Assembly (NCBI RefSeq): GCF_003368325.1
Contig: NZ_CP031467.1
Span: forward strand, 744,001 to 808,000
Direction of reading: 5' to 3'
Origin: Paraburkholderia caffeinilytica
Lineage (GTDB): Bacteria; Pseudomonadota; Gammaproteobacteria; Burkholderiales; Burkholderiaceae
Length of the DNA: 64,000 bases
Part shown: positions 31,187-40,169 of the stretch, one piece after another
Position numbering within the stretch: position 1 is the first letter of the stretch
Layout of the letters: the number at the start of each line of letters is the position of its first letter
The notes under the pieces: model-generated
Database searches by the model: none
Seen by the model: the letters and a program-made list of their open reading frames with translations, nothing else
Told to the model about the DNA's origin: nothing
Made by a program: the position numbers and the translations under genes

Positions 31187-31209
31187 AAGCCCGCCACCGG
31201 CGGGCTTTT
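31187..31209 (+). terminator. intrinsic terminator downstream of thiC
   Basis: AAGCCCGCC-ACC-GGCGGGCTT, a 9-bp stem with a 3-base loop followed by TT then GCGTTTC, 70 bases after thiC. Confidence 0.75.
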
Positions 31210-31390
31210 GCGTTTCTACACGGGCAGGCACGCCGCATGCTGGCTGAAGGGAAACATTTGATTACGAAACCGACACCTTGCTGACAAGCGCACACATCTG
31301 GATACGGCGTGCGGCGATAAGATCAAAAAGCAAGGACGATGGTTTATTTCCACATGACCATTCCCGGACACAATGAATGGAGTCAGCATC

Positions 31391-31603
31391 ATGAAATCGA
31401 TTCGTCAACTCGGTACGTTTGCGACGATCGTCGCGCTTGTCGCAAGTCTTTCCGCATGTGAGGGCATGACCACGCGGCAACGCGACACGGTAATCGGCGC
31501 GGGTGTGGGCGGCGTGGCGGGCGGGCTGATCGGCGGCAATGCACTGTCGACGATTGGCGGTGCGGCGGCAGGCGGCATCATCGGCAATCAGGTCGGCAAG
31601 TAA
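31391..31603 (+). CDS. glycine-zipper lipoprotein (OsmB-like)
   Basis: 70 residues. The signal ends in the lipobox LSAC (Cys23); the mature part has MTTRQRDTVIGAGVGGVAGG followed by repeating GGxxxG turns (GLIGG, IGGAAAGGIIG) typical of glycine-zipper outer-membrane lipoproteins. GGAGT lies 8 bases before the ATG at 31391. Role: envelope protein, possibly stress-induced like OsmB. Confidence 0.87.
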   Translation: MKSIRQLGTFATIVALVASLSACEGMTTRQRDTVIGAGVGGVAGGLIGGNALSTIGGAAAGGIIGNQVGK

Positions 31604-31866
31604 AAGCTGGCGACGCGTTCCTGCGAAGCCGGCTCAAGGGGGCAACCGTCTCGACTGCCAACGCCGAACGTCGCTCGCATCGACGGGCGTGCGTGCATGA
31701 GGACACACGACGTATGCGACCCGCACCATCTTGAGTGCGTGGCAAGTTGCTTTGCAACGAGGTGAAATACGCCGTTACGGTTTTGCAATCCTGTCTGCGC
31801 CACGGCGGCGTAAGCTCAAGCCATTACGCCCCGAATCGCGGCGTCCGATGCAAACAGGAGCGCGTC

Positions 31867-32334
31867 ATGAAGTCCCCCGTCTTCAACTCTCTTTGCGCGA
31901 TCGGCCAGCGGCTGCCGCGCGGCTTGCCCCGTCTGTCCCGAACCGGCATCGCGCTAGCCGGCGCGGCCTGCGCGTTGGCGCTGTCCGGCTGCTATTACCC
32001 TTACGGCTACTATCCGGGCTACTACCCGTATTACGCCTACGGCACGGTCCCGGCCAATGGCGCTCAGCAGGAAATACCTCTGGGGACCGCCGGCGATTCG
32101 GCCACCTCGCAACAGCAGCAGGCGCGGGCCAATTCGCAATCCCAGCCGCCGTCGTACGCGGTCGCCGAGCCGCCACCGCCCGTGTATGTTGCGCCCGCCT
32201 ATCCGGTCTACTATCCGCCGCCGGTGTATCCGGCCTATTACGGCTACCCGGGCTGGTACGGGCCATCGGTCTCGATCGGTTTCGGTTTTGGTTGTTGCGG
32301 CCGTGGGTGGGGAGGCCGCGGCCACTGGCACTGA
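31867..32334 (+). CDS. Tyr/Pro-rich lipoprotein of unknown function
   Basis: 155 residues. A lipoprotein signal ends ALALSGC, followed directly by a Tyr-rich YYPYGYYPGYYPYYAYG segment, a Gln/Ser/Pro linker and a second Pro/Tyr block (PVYVAPAYPVYYPPPVYP). It ends in a Gly-rich SVSIGFGFG...CCGRGWGGRGHWH tail. AGGAG lies 7 bases upstream. The composition suggests an extended surface lipoprotein; no domain is recognised. Confidence 0.82.
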   Translation: MKSPVFNSLCAIGQRLPRGLPRLSRTGIALAGAACALALSGCYYPYGYYPGYYPYYAYGTVPANGAQQEIPLGTAGDSATSQQQQARANSQSQPPSYAVAEPPPPVYVAPAYPVYYPPPVYPAYYGYPGWYGPSVSIGFGFGCCGRGWGGRGHWH

Positions 32335-32355
32335 GCCTAAGCACTGAATCTGACT

Positions 32356-32420
32356 GCCGAATCTGACCGCTGAATCTCATCGCTGAATTTCACGGCCGAA
32401 TCTCACCGCTGAATCTCGCT
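32356..32420. repeat. 13-bp imperfect tandem repeat, 5 copies
   Basis: Units GCYGAATCTSACC repeat five times, with a degenerate copy just before, immediately downstream of the Tyr-rich lipoprotein gene. Confidence 0.8.
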
Positions 32421-32432
32421 GACCCACTTTGA

Positions 32433-32468
32433 CCGTCCCGTGCCCGCATGTGTCAGGGCACGGGACGG
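32433..32468. terminator. 13-bp hairpin between lipoprotein and lactate-permease genes
   Basis: CCGTCCCGTGCCC pairs perfectly with GGGCACGGGACGG around a 10-base loop. There is no T-run on either strand. It probably ends the upstream transcript. The remaining 32469-32800 holds no gene and presumably the permease promoter. Confidence 0.5.
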
Positions 32469-32800
32469 ACCCACGCGGCTTAACGCGCGCACCCCGCATC
32501 GTCCGAAAACCGGCGTGTCCGCCAGCACGCGCCATGCCGCACGGGACCGGCCTCACGCGCATCAAGCCGCGACGATCCCGGCAGACAAGACTCGTGCGCC
32601 CTTCTTTCCTCCGCCCGTACTTTCCCTTCTTGACGCGCCCCAATCGGGCCCTATGCTTGGGAAAGCCACACGCAGTACCCGTTTAAATAAGCGACCCGGT
32701 CCGTCTTCGACGCGCCGCCGACGCTCATCCGTCCTGCCAGAGCGACGCGCCCCGTAGTGCGTAGTCCCGCGTCGAATCGAACAACAACGAAGGAGACGTG

Positions 32801-34399
32801 ATGTTTCACCAACTACTCACTCCAGTCGGCAATTCGCTATTGCTCTCGTTTCTCGTCGCCGCCCTGCCGATCATCGTCGTGCTGCTATTGCTCGGCTGGG
32901 CGCGCCGGCCGGCCTGGCAGGCGTCGCTCGCCGGCCTGATCGTCGGGCTGATCGTGGCGATTTTCGTCTGGCAGTTCCCGGTGGGACTCGCGGCCGCTTC
33001 GGTCGCCAACGGTGCGGTGTTCGCCTGCTGGCCGGTGATGTGGATCGTGTTCACCGCGATCCTGCTCTACAACATCTCGCAGCGCTCGGGCCGCTTCGCG
33101 GCCTTCCGCATGTGGATGATCGATAACCTGCCGAACGATCGCCGCGTCGTGCTGGTGGTGATCGGCTTTTCGTTCGGCGCGCTGTTCGAAGGGATTTCCG
33201 GCTTCGGCACGCCGGTCGCGATCACCAGTTCGCTGCTGATCCTGCTCGGCTTCCCCACGCTCGAGGCACTCACCTTCACCTTGATCTTCAACACCGCGCC
33301 GGTCGCGTTCGGCGCGCTGGGCGTACCGATCACGGTGCTCGGCGCGGTCACGCACCTGCCGGCCGACTCGCTCGCCAAGATGGTCGGACGGCAATTGCCG
33401 TTTTTCGCCTTGTTGCTGCCGTTCTACGTGATCGGCGTGTATGCGGGCTTTCGTAACATGCTGCGCGTGTGGCCGGTGCTGCTGGTGTCGGGCGCCAGTT
33501 TCGCGCTGACCCAGTTCGTCACGGCGAATTACGTGAACTACAGTTTGACCGACGTGCTGTCGTCGCTCGTGTCGCTGATTCTCACCATCGCGTTCCTGCG
33601 CGTCTGGCGGCCCGCCGCCGATCCGAAGTTCGCGATCAACATCGATCGCGTGGGCGAGGTGCGCGGCAAGATCAGTGGCGGCCAGGGCTGGTATCCGTGG
33701 ATCATCGTCTCGGCGGTGGTGATCGTGTGGACCGTCGCCAAGATCTTCCTGATCGGCGACGTCAAGGTGCCGTGGCCGGGCCTCGACAAGGCCGTGTTCA
33801 TCACCCTGTACAACACGCCGTACGGCGCGGTGTGGGACTTCCAGCCGCTCGCCACCGGCACGGCGATTCTGGTGGCCGCCATCATCACGACGCTCGTGAC
33901 GGGTCTGGGGGTGCGCGAATTCGGCAAGGCCATTGCCGACACGTGGGTCCAGACGCGTATCGCCATTCTGACGGTGGCGACCATCGTCGCCCTCGCCTAT
34001 CTGATGAACTACTCGGGGCTCACCTATACGCTCGGGCTTGGCGCCGCGTCGGTCGGACCGTTCTTTCCGCTGGTATCGGCGTTCCTCGGCTGGGTCGCGG
34101 TGTTCCTGTCGGGCAGCGATACGTCGGGCAACGCGCTGTTCGGCAACCTGCAGGTGGTGGCGGCCCATCAGTTGAACCTGAGCCCGGTCCTGATGGCGGC
34201 GACCAATTCGTCGGGCGGCGTGATGGGCAAGATGATCTCGCCGCAAAACATCTCGACCGGCGTGGCGACGACCGATCTCAAAGGCAAGGAAGGCGTCGTG
34301 TTCGCCAAGACCTTCAAGCATTCGATTCTGCTGACGGTGGTCCTCGGCTTACTGGTGTGGGTGCAGCAGAACTTCCTGCAGGGAATGATCCCGCACTGA
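32801..34399 (+). CDS. lldP: L-lactate/glycolate permease, LctP family
   Basis: A 532-residue permease with 12-14 helices; FSFGALFEGISGFGTPVAIT and SGSDTSGNALFGNLQVVAA are the conserved LctP/GlcA motifs. It imports L-lactate, D-lactate or glycolate with protons. AGGAG is 5 bases before the ATG at 32801; a GTG one codon earlier is too close to it. No lactate dehydrogenase or regulator gene is adjacent. Confidence 0.92.
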   Translation: MFHQLLTPVGNSLLLSFLVAALPIIVVLLLLGWARRPAWQASLAGLIVGLIVAIFVWQFPVGLAAASVANGAVFACWPVMWIVFTAILLYNISQRSGRFAAFRMWMIDNLPNDRRVVLVVIGFSFGALFEGISGFGTPVAITSSLLILLGFPTLEALTFTLIFNTAPVAFGALGVPITVLGAVTHLPADSLAKMVGRQLPFFALLLPFYVIGVYAGFRNMLRVWPVLLVSGASFALTQFVTANYVNYSLTDVLSSLVSLILTIAFLRVWRPAADPKFAINIDRVGEVRGKISGGQGWYPWIIVSAVVIVWTVAKIFLIGDVKVPWPGLDKAVFITLYNTPYGAVWDFQPLATGTAILVAAIITTLVTGLGVREFGKAIADTWVQTRIAILTVATIVALAYLMNYSGLTYTLGLGAASVGPFFPLVSAFLGWVAVFLSGSDTSGNALFGNLQVVAAHQLNLSPVLMAATNSSGGVMGKMISPQNISTGVATTDLKGKEGVVFAKTFKHSILLTVVLGLLVWVQQNFLQGMIPH

Positions 34400-34478
34400 C
34401 GCGTGCCCGGCCCGTCGACGTCACAGCGCGCTTGCCGACTCCTTGAAACGGCAAGCGTGCGCGATGGGCCTGACCGCC

Positions 34479-34555
34479 GCCGCATCGCCGCATCGCCGCA
34501 TCGCTGCACCGCCGCATCGCCGCATCGCCGCATCGCCGCATCGCCGCATCGCCGC
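34479..34555. repeat. 8-bp tandem repeat, 9 copies
   Basis: GCCGCATC repeats nine times (copy 4 has two substitutions) with a partial tenth. It is intergenic, between the permease and the EamA gene. The rest of the 416-base gap shows nothing else. Confidence 0.92.
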
Positions 34556-34815
34556 AATATAATTCACGCTCCGTGGACACCTGCCCCGCCGGGCGTGTAA
34601 TTCCGTATTTATCGCCCCAATGTCATCGTAATTTTTCTCACATCAGCGTGAGAATTGCTCGTTTTGCAGCGGCTTTGACTGCGTCTACGATGGCGACTAT
34701 CGGACGCCCCTTATCCCCCGAATCTTGCCGTTTCATTCCAGCCTGAAACGTTTCGCGCGATCGCGCTGCTACGATGCATGGGCGTCCCGACTCAACCGCG
34801 CGTGGCGCCACGACA

Positions 34816-35742
34816 ATGAATGCCAAAAGCCTGCTGCAATTGCTGATCCTCGCCGCCCTGTGGGGCGCCTCGTTTCTGTTTATCCGCGTCGGCGTGACCG
34901 ACTTCGGCGTCGCGCCACTGATGGCGTTGCGCGTCGGCATCGGCGCGGCCTTTCTCGCTGTCGTCCTGATCGCACGGCGGCCGCTGCGCCAGTCCGCGGC
35001 GATCCTGCGCACGCGCGCCTTTCCGCTGCTGGTGGTGGGCATTCTGAATTCGGCGGCGCCGTTCTGCCTGTTCGCCTATGCCGAGCTGACGCTGTCGGCG
35101 GGCGTGACGTCCGTGATCAATGCGACCACGCCGCTGTGGGGCGGGCTCGTCGGCTTCCTGTGGCTGCGCGACCGTCTGAGCGCGCTGCGCACGCTTGGTC
35201 TGGTGATCGGCTTTCTCGGCGTCCTGATGCTGGTGTGGGATCAGATCGCCGCGCCGAACGGTTCGGCCGCCACACCGCTGACCACCGCGCTCGCGGCGGC
35301 CGCCGCACTCGGCGCCACACTGCTTTACGGCGTCGCCGCCAATTACACGAAGCGCCACCTGACCGGCGTCGATGCATTGACTGTTGCGACCGGCACGATG
35401 ACCGGCGCGACCATCGTCCTGCTGCCGCTCGCCGTGATCTACTGGCCGGCCGCGCCGATCTCGCTGCACGCATGGGCCGCGGTCATCGCGCTGGGCATCG
35501 CGTGTACCGGCGTCGCTTACATGCTGTTCTTCCATCTGATCGCGGTGGCCGGGCCGGCACGCGCGATTACGGTGACCTTCGTGATTCCGATCTTCGGCAT
35601 TCTATGGGGTGCGCTGTTTCTCGGCGAAACCGTGTCGCCGGGCATGCTGGAAGGCTGTGGCGTGATTCTCGTCGGTACCGCGCTTGCCACGGGCGTGGTC
35701 AAGCGCCTGCCGTGGGTCGGGCCGCGCCGCGCCGACACCTGA
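34816..35742 (+). CDS. EamA-family (DMT) exporter
   Basis: A 308-residue ten-helix drug/metabolite transporter with two EamA repeats; the first opens LLILAALWGASFLFIRVGV and the second contains AWAAVIALGIACTGVAYMLF. The ATG at 34816 was chosen to place helix 1 right after a short N-terminus. Unknown substrate, no operon partner. Confidence 0.85.
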   Translation: MNAKSLLQLLILAALWGASFLFIRVGVTDFGVAPLMALRVGIGAAFLAVVLIARRPLRQSAAILRTRAFPLLVVGILNSAAPFCLFAYAELTLSAGVTSVINATTPLWGGLVGFLWLRDRLSALRTLGLVIGFLGVLMLVWDQIAAPNGSAATPLTTALAAAAALGATLLYGVAANYTKRHLTGVDALTVATGTMTGATIVLLPLAVIYWPAAPISLHAWAAVIALGIACTGVAYMLFFHLIAVAGPARAITVTFVIPIFGILWGALFLGETVSPGMLEGCGVILVGTALATGVVKRLPWVGPRRADT

Positions 35743-35904
35743 AAGCCGCCTCGCGCGATACGTTCGGCGCGATCCGCTCCTCGCCCAGGCGAAAGCCGCG
35801 CCGACACCGAAACACAGCGTTCGCGCGATGTCTCCAACATCGCCGGTTGTCCGCCTTGCACTGTTCGTCGCGTCAACAGCCTCTTAGCCCATTCCTCGCC
35901 GCCA

Positions 35905-35937
35905 AAAAAATAGCCCGCACTCCGTTGGAGTGCGGGC
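35905..35937 (-). terminator. strong intrinsic terminator (minus strand) with no obvious gene
   Basis: An 11-bp perfect stem, 3-base loop and a T7 run on the minus strand. It could also serve the 51-residue ORF at 36328-36483 if the RNA between is its 3' untranslated region. Confidence 0.85.
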
Positions 35938-36120
35938 GAAACCGTCGCCCTACGAGGATAGGCGACGGGGCCACCGAGGCCGCGCGCCATGCGCGCCGGC
36001 CATCATCGGGCTAAGCACCGGTTCGTTCGCCGGTGCTGAAAGGGTCTGGAAATCGCCGCTCGGACAAGCGTCGCAAGCTCACGCCGGATGTTACGAATCC
36101 GGCCCCATGAGCCTTTAAAA
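35905..36120 (-). ncRNA. candidate structured non-coding RNA with orphan terminator
   Basis: Read on the minus strand, five hairpins follow one another over about 200 nt: GCCGGAT/ATCCGGC (36083-36103), GCACCGG/CCGGTGC (36016-36037), a GC-rich palindrome GGCC-GCGCGC (35979-36002), CCGTCGCC/GGCGACGG (35943-35970), and the terminator GCCCGCACTCC-AAC-GGAGTGCGGGC followed by TATTTTTTT (ending about 35905). No protein gene ends there: the nearest minus-strand ORF stops at 36328. It does not resemble 6S, tmRNA, RNase P or SRP RNA as I know them. The 5' end near 36120 is a guess. Confidence 0.5.
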
Positions 36121-36327
36121 GCAGCTTGCGTGCCAGTTATGAAGACCCGCAAGAAATAGTTCGCAAATCATTGATTTTTATTACATTTTTTTGCGAAGAA
36201 AGGGGGTATGCAGGGTCCGGCGAAGGAGTATCGCGAGTTACGTCACCGGGGTAACGTCACGTTACATGCGGCCGCACAGGGAGACGGCCGCGCGGACTTG
36301 CTTCATGCGTTTGAAGCAAGCCGGCCA

Positions 36328-36483
36328 TCAACGCACCGGCCATTTCGCACGTTGTGCAGCAGTAGACCGGACCCGCAATTCCGTTGACCGCCGCGTCTCG
36401 CGCCGCTCCAGCGCCGCGCCGCAGACAAGCGCCAGGACGAGCAAGCTCGCCGCCCACATCCAGTAAGGAATCACGTCGAACAT
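36328..36483 (-). CDS. candidate 51-residue single-pass membrane protein
   Basis: MFDVIPYWMWAASLLVLALV continues CGAAL, one membrane helix of about 20 residues, followed by a basic cytosolic tail rich in Arg (ERRETRRSTELRVRS). GGGGGA lies about 7 bases upstream of the ATG at 36483. The bamC terminator lies upstream, so it would have its own promoter in 36484-36598. No homolog is recognised, and the small size keeps confidence low. Confidence 0.45.
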   Translation of the reverse strand: MFDVIPYWMWAASLLVLALVCGAALERRETRRSTELRVRSTAAQRAKWPVR

Positions 36484-36598
36484 GGCCATCCCCCGTCAAG
36501 CCTCGCCGGTTCATACCGGTGTTTCAGACAGAAAGCAAAACACGTGCTCGCCGTGATAGCGGCCTATGGCTTGCGGCGCCACCGATAAATTGCGGACG

Positions 36599-36632
36599 TA
36601 AAAAAACCCGCCCGGTTTGCCTTCCGGGCGGG
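36599..36632 (-). terminator. bamC intrinsic terminator
   Basis: CCCGCCCGG and CCGGGCGGG (9 bp, 8-base loop) followed on the minus strand by a T-run of at least six, 36 bases after the bamC stop. Confidence 0.88.
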
Positions 36633-36668
36633 CTCTCAGACAGCGTTCGCTGCTTGCTATGTCTTCGT

Positions 36669-37889
36669 TCAGCGCAACTGGTCGACCATCAGACCCATGA
36701 TCTGCTTGGCCTGCGGGCTCTGATCGATGGTTCCCTTGTCGTCGACCACGGCCACGCGGGTCTGATCAGGCGTCACCGCACGCACGTTCACGAGATACTG
36801 CTTGGCGACCTTTTCCTTCTTGCCGTGGAACACCTGGCTCCAGAAGCCCTGCTCCGCCGACGTCAGATCCTTCGGATCGACGTAGCGCACGAAGTACAGA
36901 CCGCGGCTCGCATCGCGATCGTCGACAGTGAAGTTGCTACGGTCGAGCGCGAGGCCCACGCGCAGCCACGCACGGTCATACGGCTCGCTGAGCGTCAGCT
37001 CGGTGGACGAGAACTGTGCCGCCGTGCTGTTCGCCGCGTCATCCGGCATGGGCGGTTGCGCCGACAGCGCGACGTTTTGCGCCGCTGTCGCCGCAGCCGC
37101 CGATTTCGCACCTGCCGTAGCCGCGTTCGGCGCCGTTTGCGCTCCCGCCGGCGAGAGTTCGGCGCTTTGCGTCGTACGCGAATCGGCCAGCGCCAGCGCC
37201 GCCATCAGCCGCTTCAGGTATTCCTGTTCGAGACCCGGATCGTTCGGCTTGGCCTCCCACTTGGTCGAGTCGCTGTTCGTGCCGCTGATCGCCTCGCGCA
37301 TGCCCTTCTGGCTGATGAATACGTAGGTGCCGCCGTTCGGCGCCGCTTCGAGACGCGTGCGGTACTTGTTGCGCACGGAGCTCACATAGCTGTTGCCCAT
37401 GGCCTTTGAGAGCGTGTCGCGGATCAGGCCTTCGTTGATCTGGGCGCGCGTTTCGTTCCAGTCCGTTTCCATCACGCCCTTGTCGCGCTGATCGACCACC
37501 AGCAGGAAACCCTGTTCCTGCCAGAAACGGCGAATTTGCGCCCAGGCCTGGTCGGGCGCCTTGTTGTCGATTACAAGCCAGCTTTCCGTTCCGTCGCGCT
37601 GGATGTGCATGCCGTTCACCGGCGGCACCACCGTCAGGGTGTTGGCGGCCGGTGCTTGCGCCTGAACCTGCTTAAGCGTGGACAGCGAGGTTTCGCCGCC
37701 TTGCGGGGGCAACGAACGCTGATCGGACGTCTCATCGATCATGTTCGGCGGTACGGCAAGTGACACTTGCTTCGATTTCGAGTCGCTTTTGTAGTCGATT
37801 TTGGTCGGCGACGACGTACCGCAGCCGGCGACCAGACCGCCTGCCATCAGCATTACTGCAAACCGCTTGGTAAGACGAAGATCAGTCAT
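36669..37889 (-). CDS. bamC: outer-membrane assembly lipoprotein BamC
   Basis: A 406-residue lipoprotein (lipobox LVAGC, Cys23) with a long unstructured N-terminal segment (residues about 25-95) that in E. coli binds BamD. Two helix-grip domains follow (about 100-240 and 290-400), separated by an Ala/Thr/Gln-rich linker. SYVSSVRNKYRTRLE and RVGLALDRSNFTVDDRD fall in the two domains. It is part of the beta-barrel assembly machine. The gene is flanked by its own terminator. dapA, its usual neighbour in enterobacteria, is not adjacent. Confidence 0.87.
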   Translation of the reverse strand: MTDLRLTKRFAVMLMAGGLVAGCGTSSPTKIDYKSDSKSKQVSLAVPPNMIDETSDQRSLPPQGGETSLSTLKQVQAQAPAANTLTVVPPVNGMHIQRDGTESWLVIDNKAPDQAWAQIRRFWQEQGFLLVVDQRDKGVMETDWNETRAQINEGLIRDTLSKAMGNSYVSSVRNKYRTRLEAAPNGGTYVFISQKGMREAISGTNSDSTKWEAKPNDPGLEQEYLKRLMAALALADSRTTQSAELSPAGAQTAPNAATAGAKSAAAATAAQNVALSAQPPMPDDAANSTAAQFSSTELTLSEPYDRAWLRVGLALDRSNFTVDDRDASRGLYFVRYVDPKDLTSAEQGFWSQVFHGKKEKVAKQYLVNVRAVTPDQTRVAVVDDKGTIDQSPQAKQIMGLMVDQLR

Positions 37890-38348
37890 GTTCGGGGAAT
37901 CCTTCCGCTACGCCACGGCAAGTTTCCGTGGATCAACCCAACATTTTACCGATCCCGGCGGGACATGTGCAAAAACCGGGTTTTGCCCATGAATCGAGCG
38001 GTGCGCGGATGGCATGGCGCGGGCTGAGTCGACCGGCGCCGAGGCCGCCGAATCGCCCCGGCTTGACACACTTTCCGGCACGGGAAAGAGCGCCGGTTCA
38101 TGACCGCGATCCTCACCCTCGGCCGCGGATTTAACAATCCACAACACTTCCCAAGCACCAATCAGATACGCCCTACTTCATTGTCAGACCCTTGTTTTAA
38201 AAGACACTTTTCATCCTCGTCACAGGCTATTTTCGAGATTGCCTGAAGCGGCGCACGTCCCTCCTGACAACCTTCAGGAAACCTGAGTGTTATCTTGAAT
38301 TGAACGTCTCAATAAAGATTGAGCGCCTCCACTGCGAGACAGGTTGCC
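37890..38348. other. intergenic region between bamC and DUF2844 gene
   Basis: 459 bases between divergent genes. I see no supported gene. The AT-richer part at about 38110-38320 probably carries the promoter for the exported-protein pair. Confidence 0.45.
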
Positions 38349-38810
38349 ATGCCAAATCCTTCTTCCTTACCGGCTCTTGCCGTCCCGGCAATGCTGGCTG
38401 CCCTGCTGTGCGCCAGTGCCGGCGCGCACGCCGAATTAGGCGGCACGATGCCCATCCTGGCCAATTCAACAGCCGCGGCGCCCCAAACCCTGCTGAACGG
38501 CGCCTTGCGCCTGCGCACGCTGACTGACTCCGGCACCACCATCAACGAGTACGCCACGAATAGCGGCCAGATCATCGCTTACACGTGGCAAGGCCCAACC
38601 ATGCCGGATCTGCGCGCGCTGCTGGGAAAGTACGCCGACGCCTACAGGACGGGCGCCGCCGCGTCCGCGCCGGACGGCAATCTGCATGCCTCGCGGGTGG
38701 TTCGCCCGGACGTGATCGTGGAATCCGGGGGGCCGATGCGCGGCTATGCGGGACGCGCGTGGCTGCCGGCCGCCTTGCCCCCCGGCGTCACAGCCGGCGA
38801 TTTCCACTGA
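38349..38810 (+). CDS. DUF2844 exported protein
   Basis: 153 residues with a signal peptide (SLPALAVPAMLAALLCASAG, ending GAHA). The mature body (TTINEYATNSGQIIAYTWQG, PDLRALLGKYADAY, RVVRPDVIVESGG) is that of DUF2844 proteins common in Burkholderia. Function unknown. It is followed 54 bases later by a DUF3443 gene, the usual partner, so the two likely act together in the envelope. Confidence 0.85.
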   Translation: MPNPSSLPALAVPAMLAALLCASAGAHAELGGTMPILANSTAAAPQTLLNGALRLRTLTDSGTTINEYATNSGQIIAYTWQGPTMPDLRALLGKYADAYRTGAAASAPDGNLHASRVVRPDVIVESGGPMRGYAGRAWLPAALPPGVTAGDFH

Positions 38811-38864
38811 CGCCGCGCTCATGCTGTGAGAACAACGCCTCGACGATCGATTGCCGACACCATC

Positions 38865-40169
38865 ATGAAAACCGCTTTCCCGTTCCATGCCCTGCTTCAT
38901 GCCTTGCCCCATGCCCTGCTCCTCGTCTGCGCGGCGCTCGTCGGCTGTGGCGGCGGTAGCGGCGGCTCCGCCGGCTCGTCACAGACAGCAGCAGACAGTC
39001 CGGCCAGCAGTCCGAGCGCGGCCGGCCCATCAGGCGCCAGCACGCCAGCTGGCGGCGCCGTCTCGAGCACGGCCACCTCCGTCCCGCAATCGAACACACC
39101 GAACGTCCAGCCGATCACGGTCACCACGGCGCCGGGTCTGACGCGCAACATGCTGACAACCAGCGTCACCGTCTGCCAGCCCGGCACCGGCAACTGCGCG
39201 ACGATCGACAATATTCAGGTCGACACCGGCTCGAACGGACTGCGGATTCTCGCGTCCGCGCTACCGGCCCGCCTCTCGCTCGCGGCGGTGGCTTCCGGCA
39301 GCGGCGTGACGGGCGAGTGCGCGGTGTTCGGCGGCGGCTACGCGTGGGGCGCGGTGCGCAGCGCGGACGTGCAGATGGCCGGCCAGCTGGCCGCCTCGAT
39401 CCCGATCCAGCTGATCGCCGACCCAGCGCTGCCCAACGTGCCGACCGACTGCGCCGGCTCGGGCCCGTCGATGCTGAGCGTCGCGAGCCTGCGCGCCAAC
39501 GGTATTCTCGGCGTCGGCCTGTTCTCGGCCGACTGCGGCGGCGGCTGCGTCAATACGGCGCTGCCCCGCTGGTACTACAGCTGCGACACCAGCGGCGCCT
39601 GCCTCGCGAGTGCGCAGGCGCTTGCGCAGCAGGTCACCAATCCGGTCAGCCGATTCGCGCTCGACAACAACGGCGTGGTGATCGACCTGCCGGCGATCGC
39701 CGACGCGGGCGCGGTAAGCGTGTCAGGCTCGCTGATCTTCGGAATCGGCACTCAGGCGAACAACGCGCTCGGCGGCGCAAGCGTGGTCAAGGCAAATCGG
39801 GTCACGGGGTATGTGGTCACCGCCAGCGCCGGCCGGACGTATGCGCAAAGCTACGTCGACAGCGGCTCGAACGCGCTCTTTTTCAACAGCGACCAGTTGC
39901 CGCAATGCGGTTACTGGTACTGCCCAAGCTCGACGCAAACAGCGAGCGCCTCGATCGTTGGCACCGATGGCGCGACGAACACGGTGTCGTTCGAGATCGG
40001 CAATTCGCGCACGCTCTTCGCGTCGTCGAACAACGCGTTCGACAACCTGGCCGGCATCGCCAGCAACAGCTTCGGCTGGGGCCTGTCGTTCTTTTTCGGA
40101 CGGCGGGTCTACACGGCGATCGCGTCGCGTGCGACGTCGGCCGGGCCTGGTCCGTATTTCGCCTTCTGA
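38865..40169 (+). CDS. DUF3443 lipoprotein with two aspartic-protease-like motifs
   Basis: A 434-residue lipoprotein: lipobox-type VGC followed by GGGSGGSAGSS, then an Ala/Ser/Pro linker to about residue 80. The body contains VDTGSNGLRIL at about residue 120 and YVDSGSNALFF at about 340, the paired D-T/S-G-S signature of bilobal pepsin-like folds. Several cysteines lie between them (CGGGCVN, CDTSGAC, CGYWYC). The family is annotated only as DUF3443; protease activity is inferred. It is probably co-transcribed with the DUF2844 gene. Confidence 0.82.
   Translation: MKTAFPFHALLHALPHALLLVCAALVGCGGGSGGSAGSSQTAADSPASSPSAAGPSGASTPAGGAVSSTATSVPQSNTPNVQPITVTTAPGLTRNMLTTSVTVCQPGTGNCATIDNIQVDTGSNGLRILASALPARLSLAAVASGSGVTGECAVFGGGYAWGAVRSADVQMAGQLAASIPIQLIADPALPNVPTDCAGSGPSMLSVASLRANGILGVGLFSADCGGGCVNTALPRWYYSCDTSGACLASAQALAQQVTNPVSRFALDNNGVVIDLPAIADAGAVSVSGSLIFGIGTQANNALGGASVVKANRVTGYVVTASAGRTYAQSYVDSGSNALFFNSDQLPQCGYWYCPSSTQTASASIVGTDGATNTVSFEIGNSRTLFASSNNAFDNLAGIASNSFGWGLSFFFGRRVYTAIASRATSAGPGPYFAF

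Noticed and set aside
32885..34321. 478-codon minus-strand frame
   Set aside because: Antisense to the lactate permease; Asp/Arg/His-rich shadow of hydrophobic codons.
34479..34555. Possible CRISPR-like array
   Set aside because: Units are contiguous 8-mers with no spacers and no cas genes are in the window; the same holds for the other arrays.
35905..36120. Assignment of the structured RNA to 6S RNA or tmRNA
   Set aside because: 6S RNA is one long rod with a central bubble and tmRNA has a tRNA-like end with a tag frame; neither layout is present.
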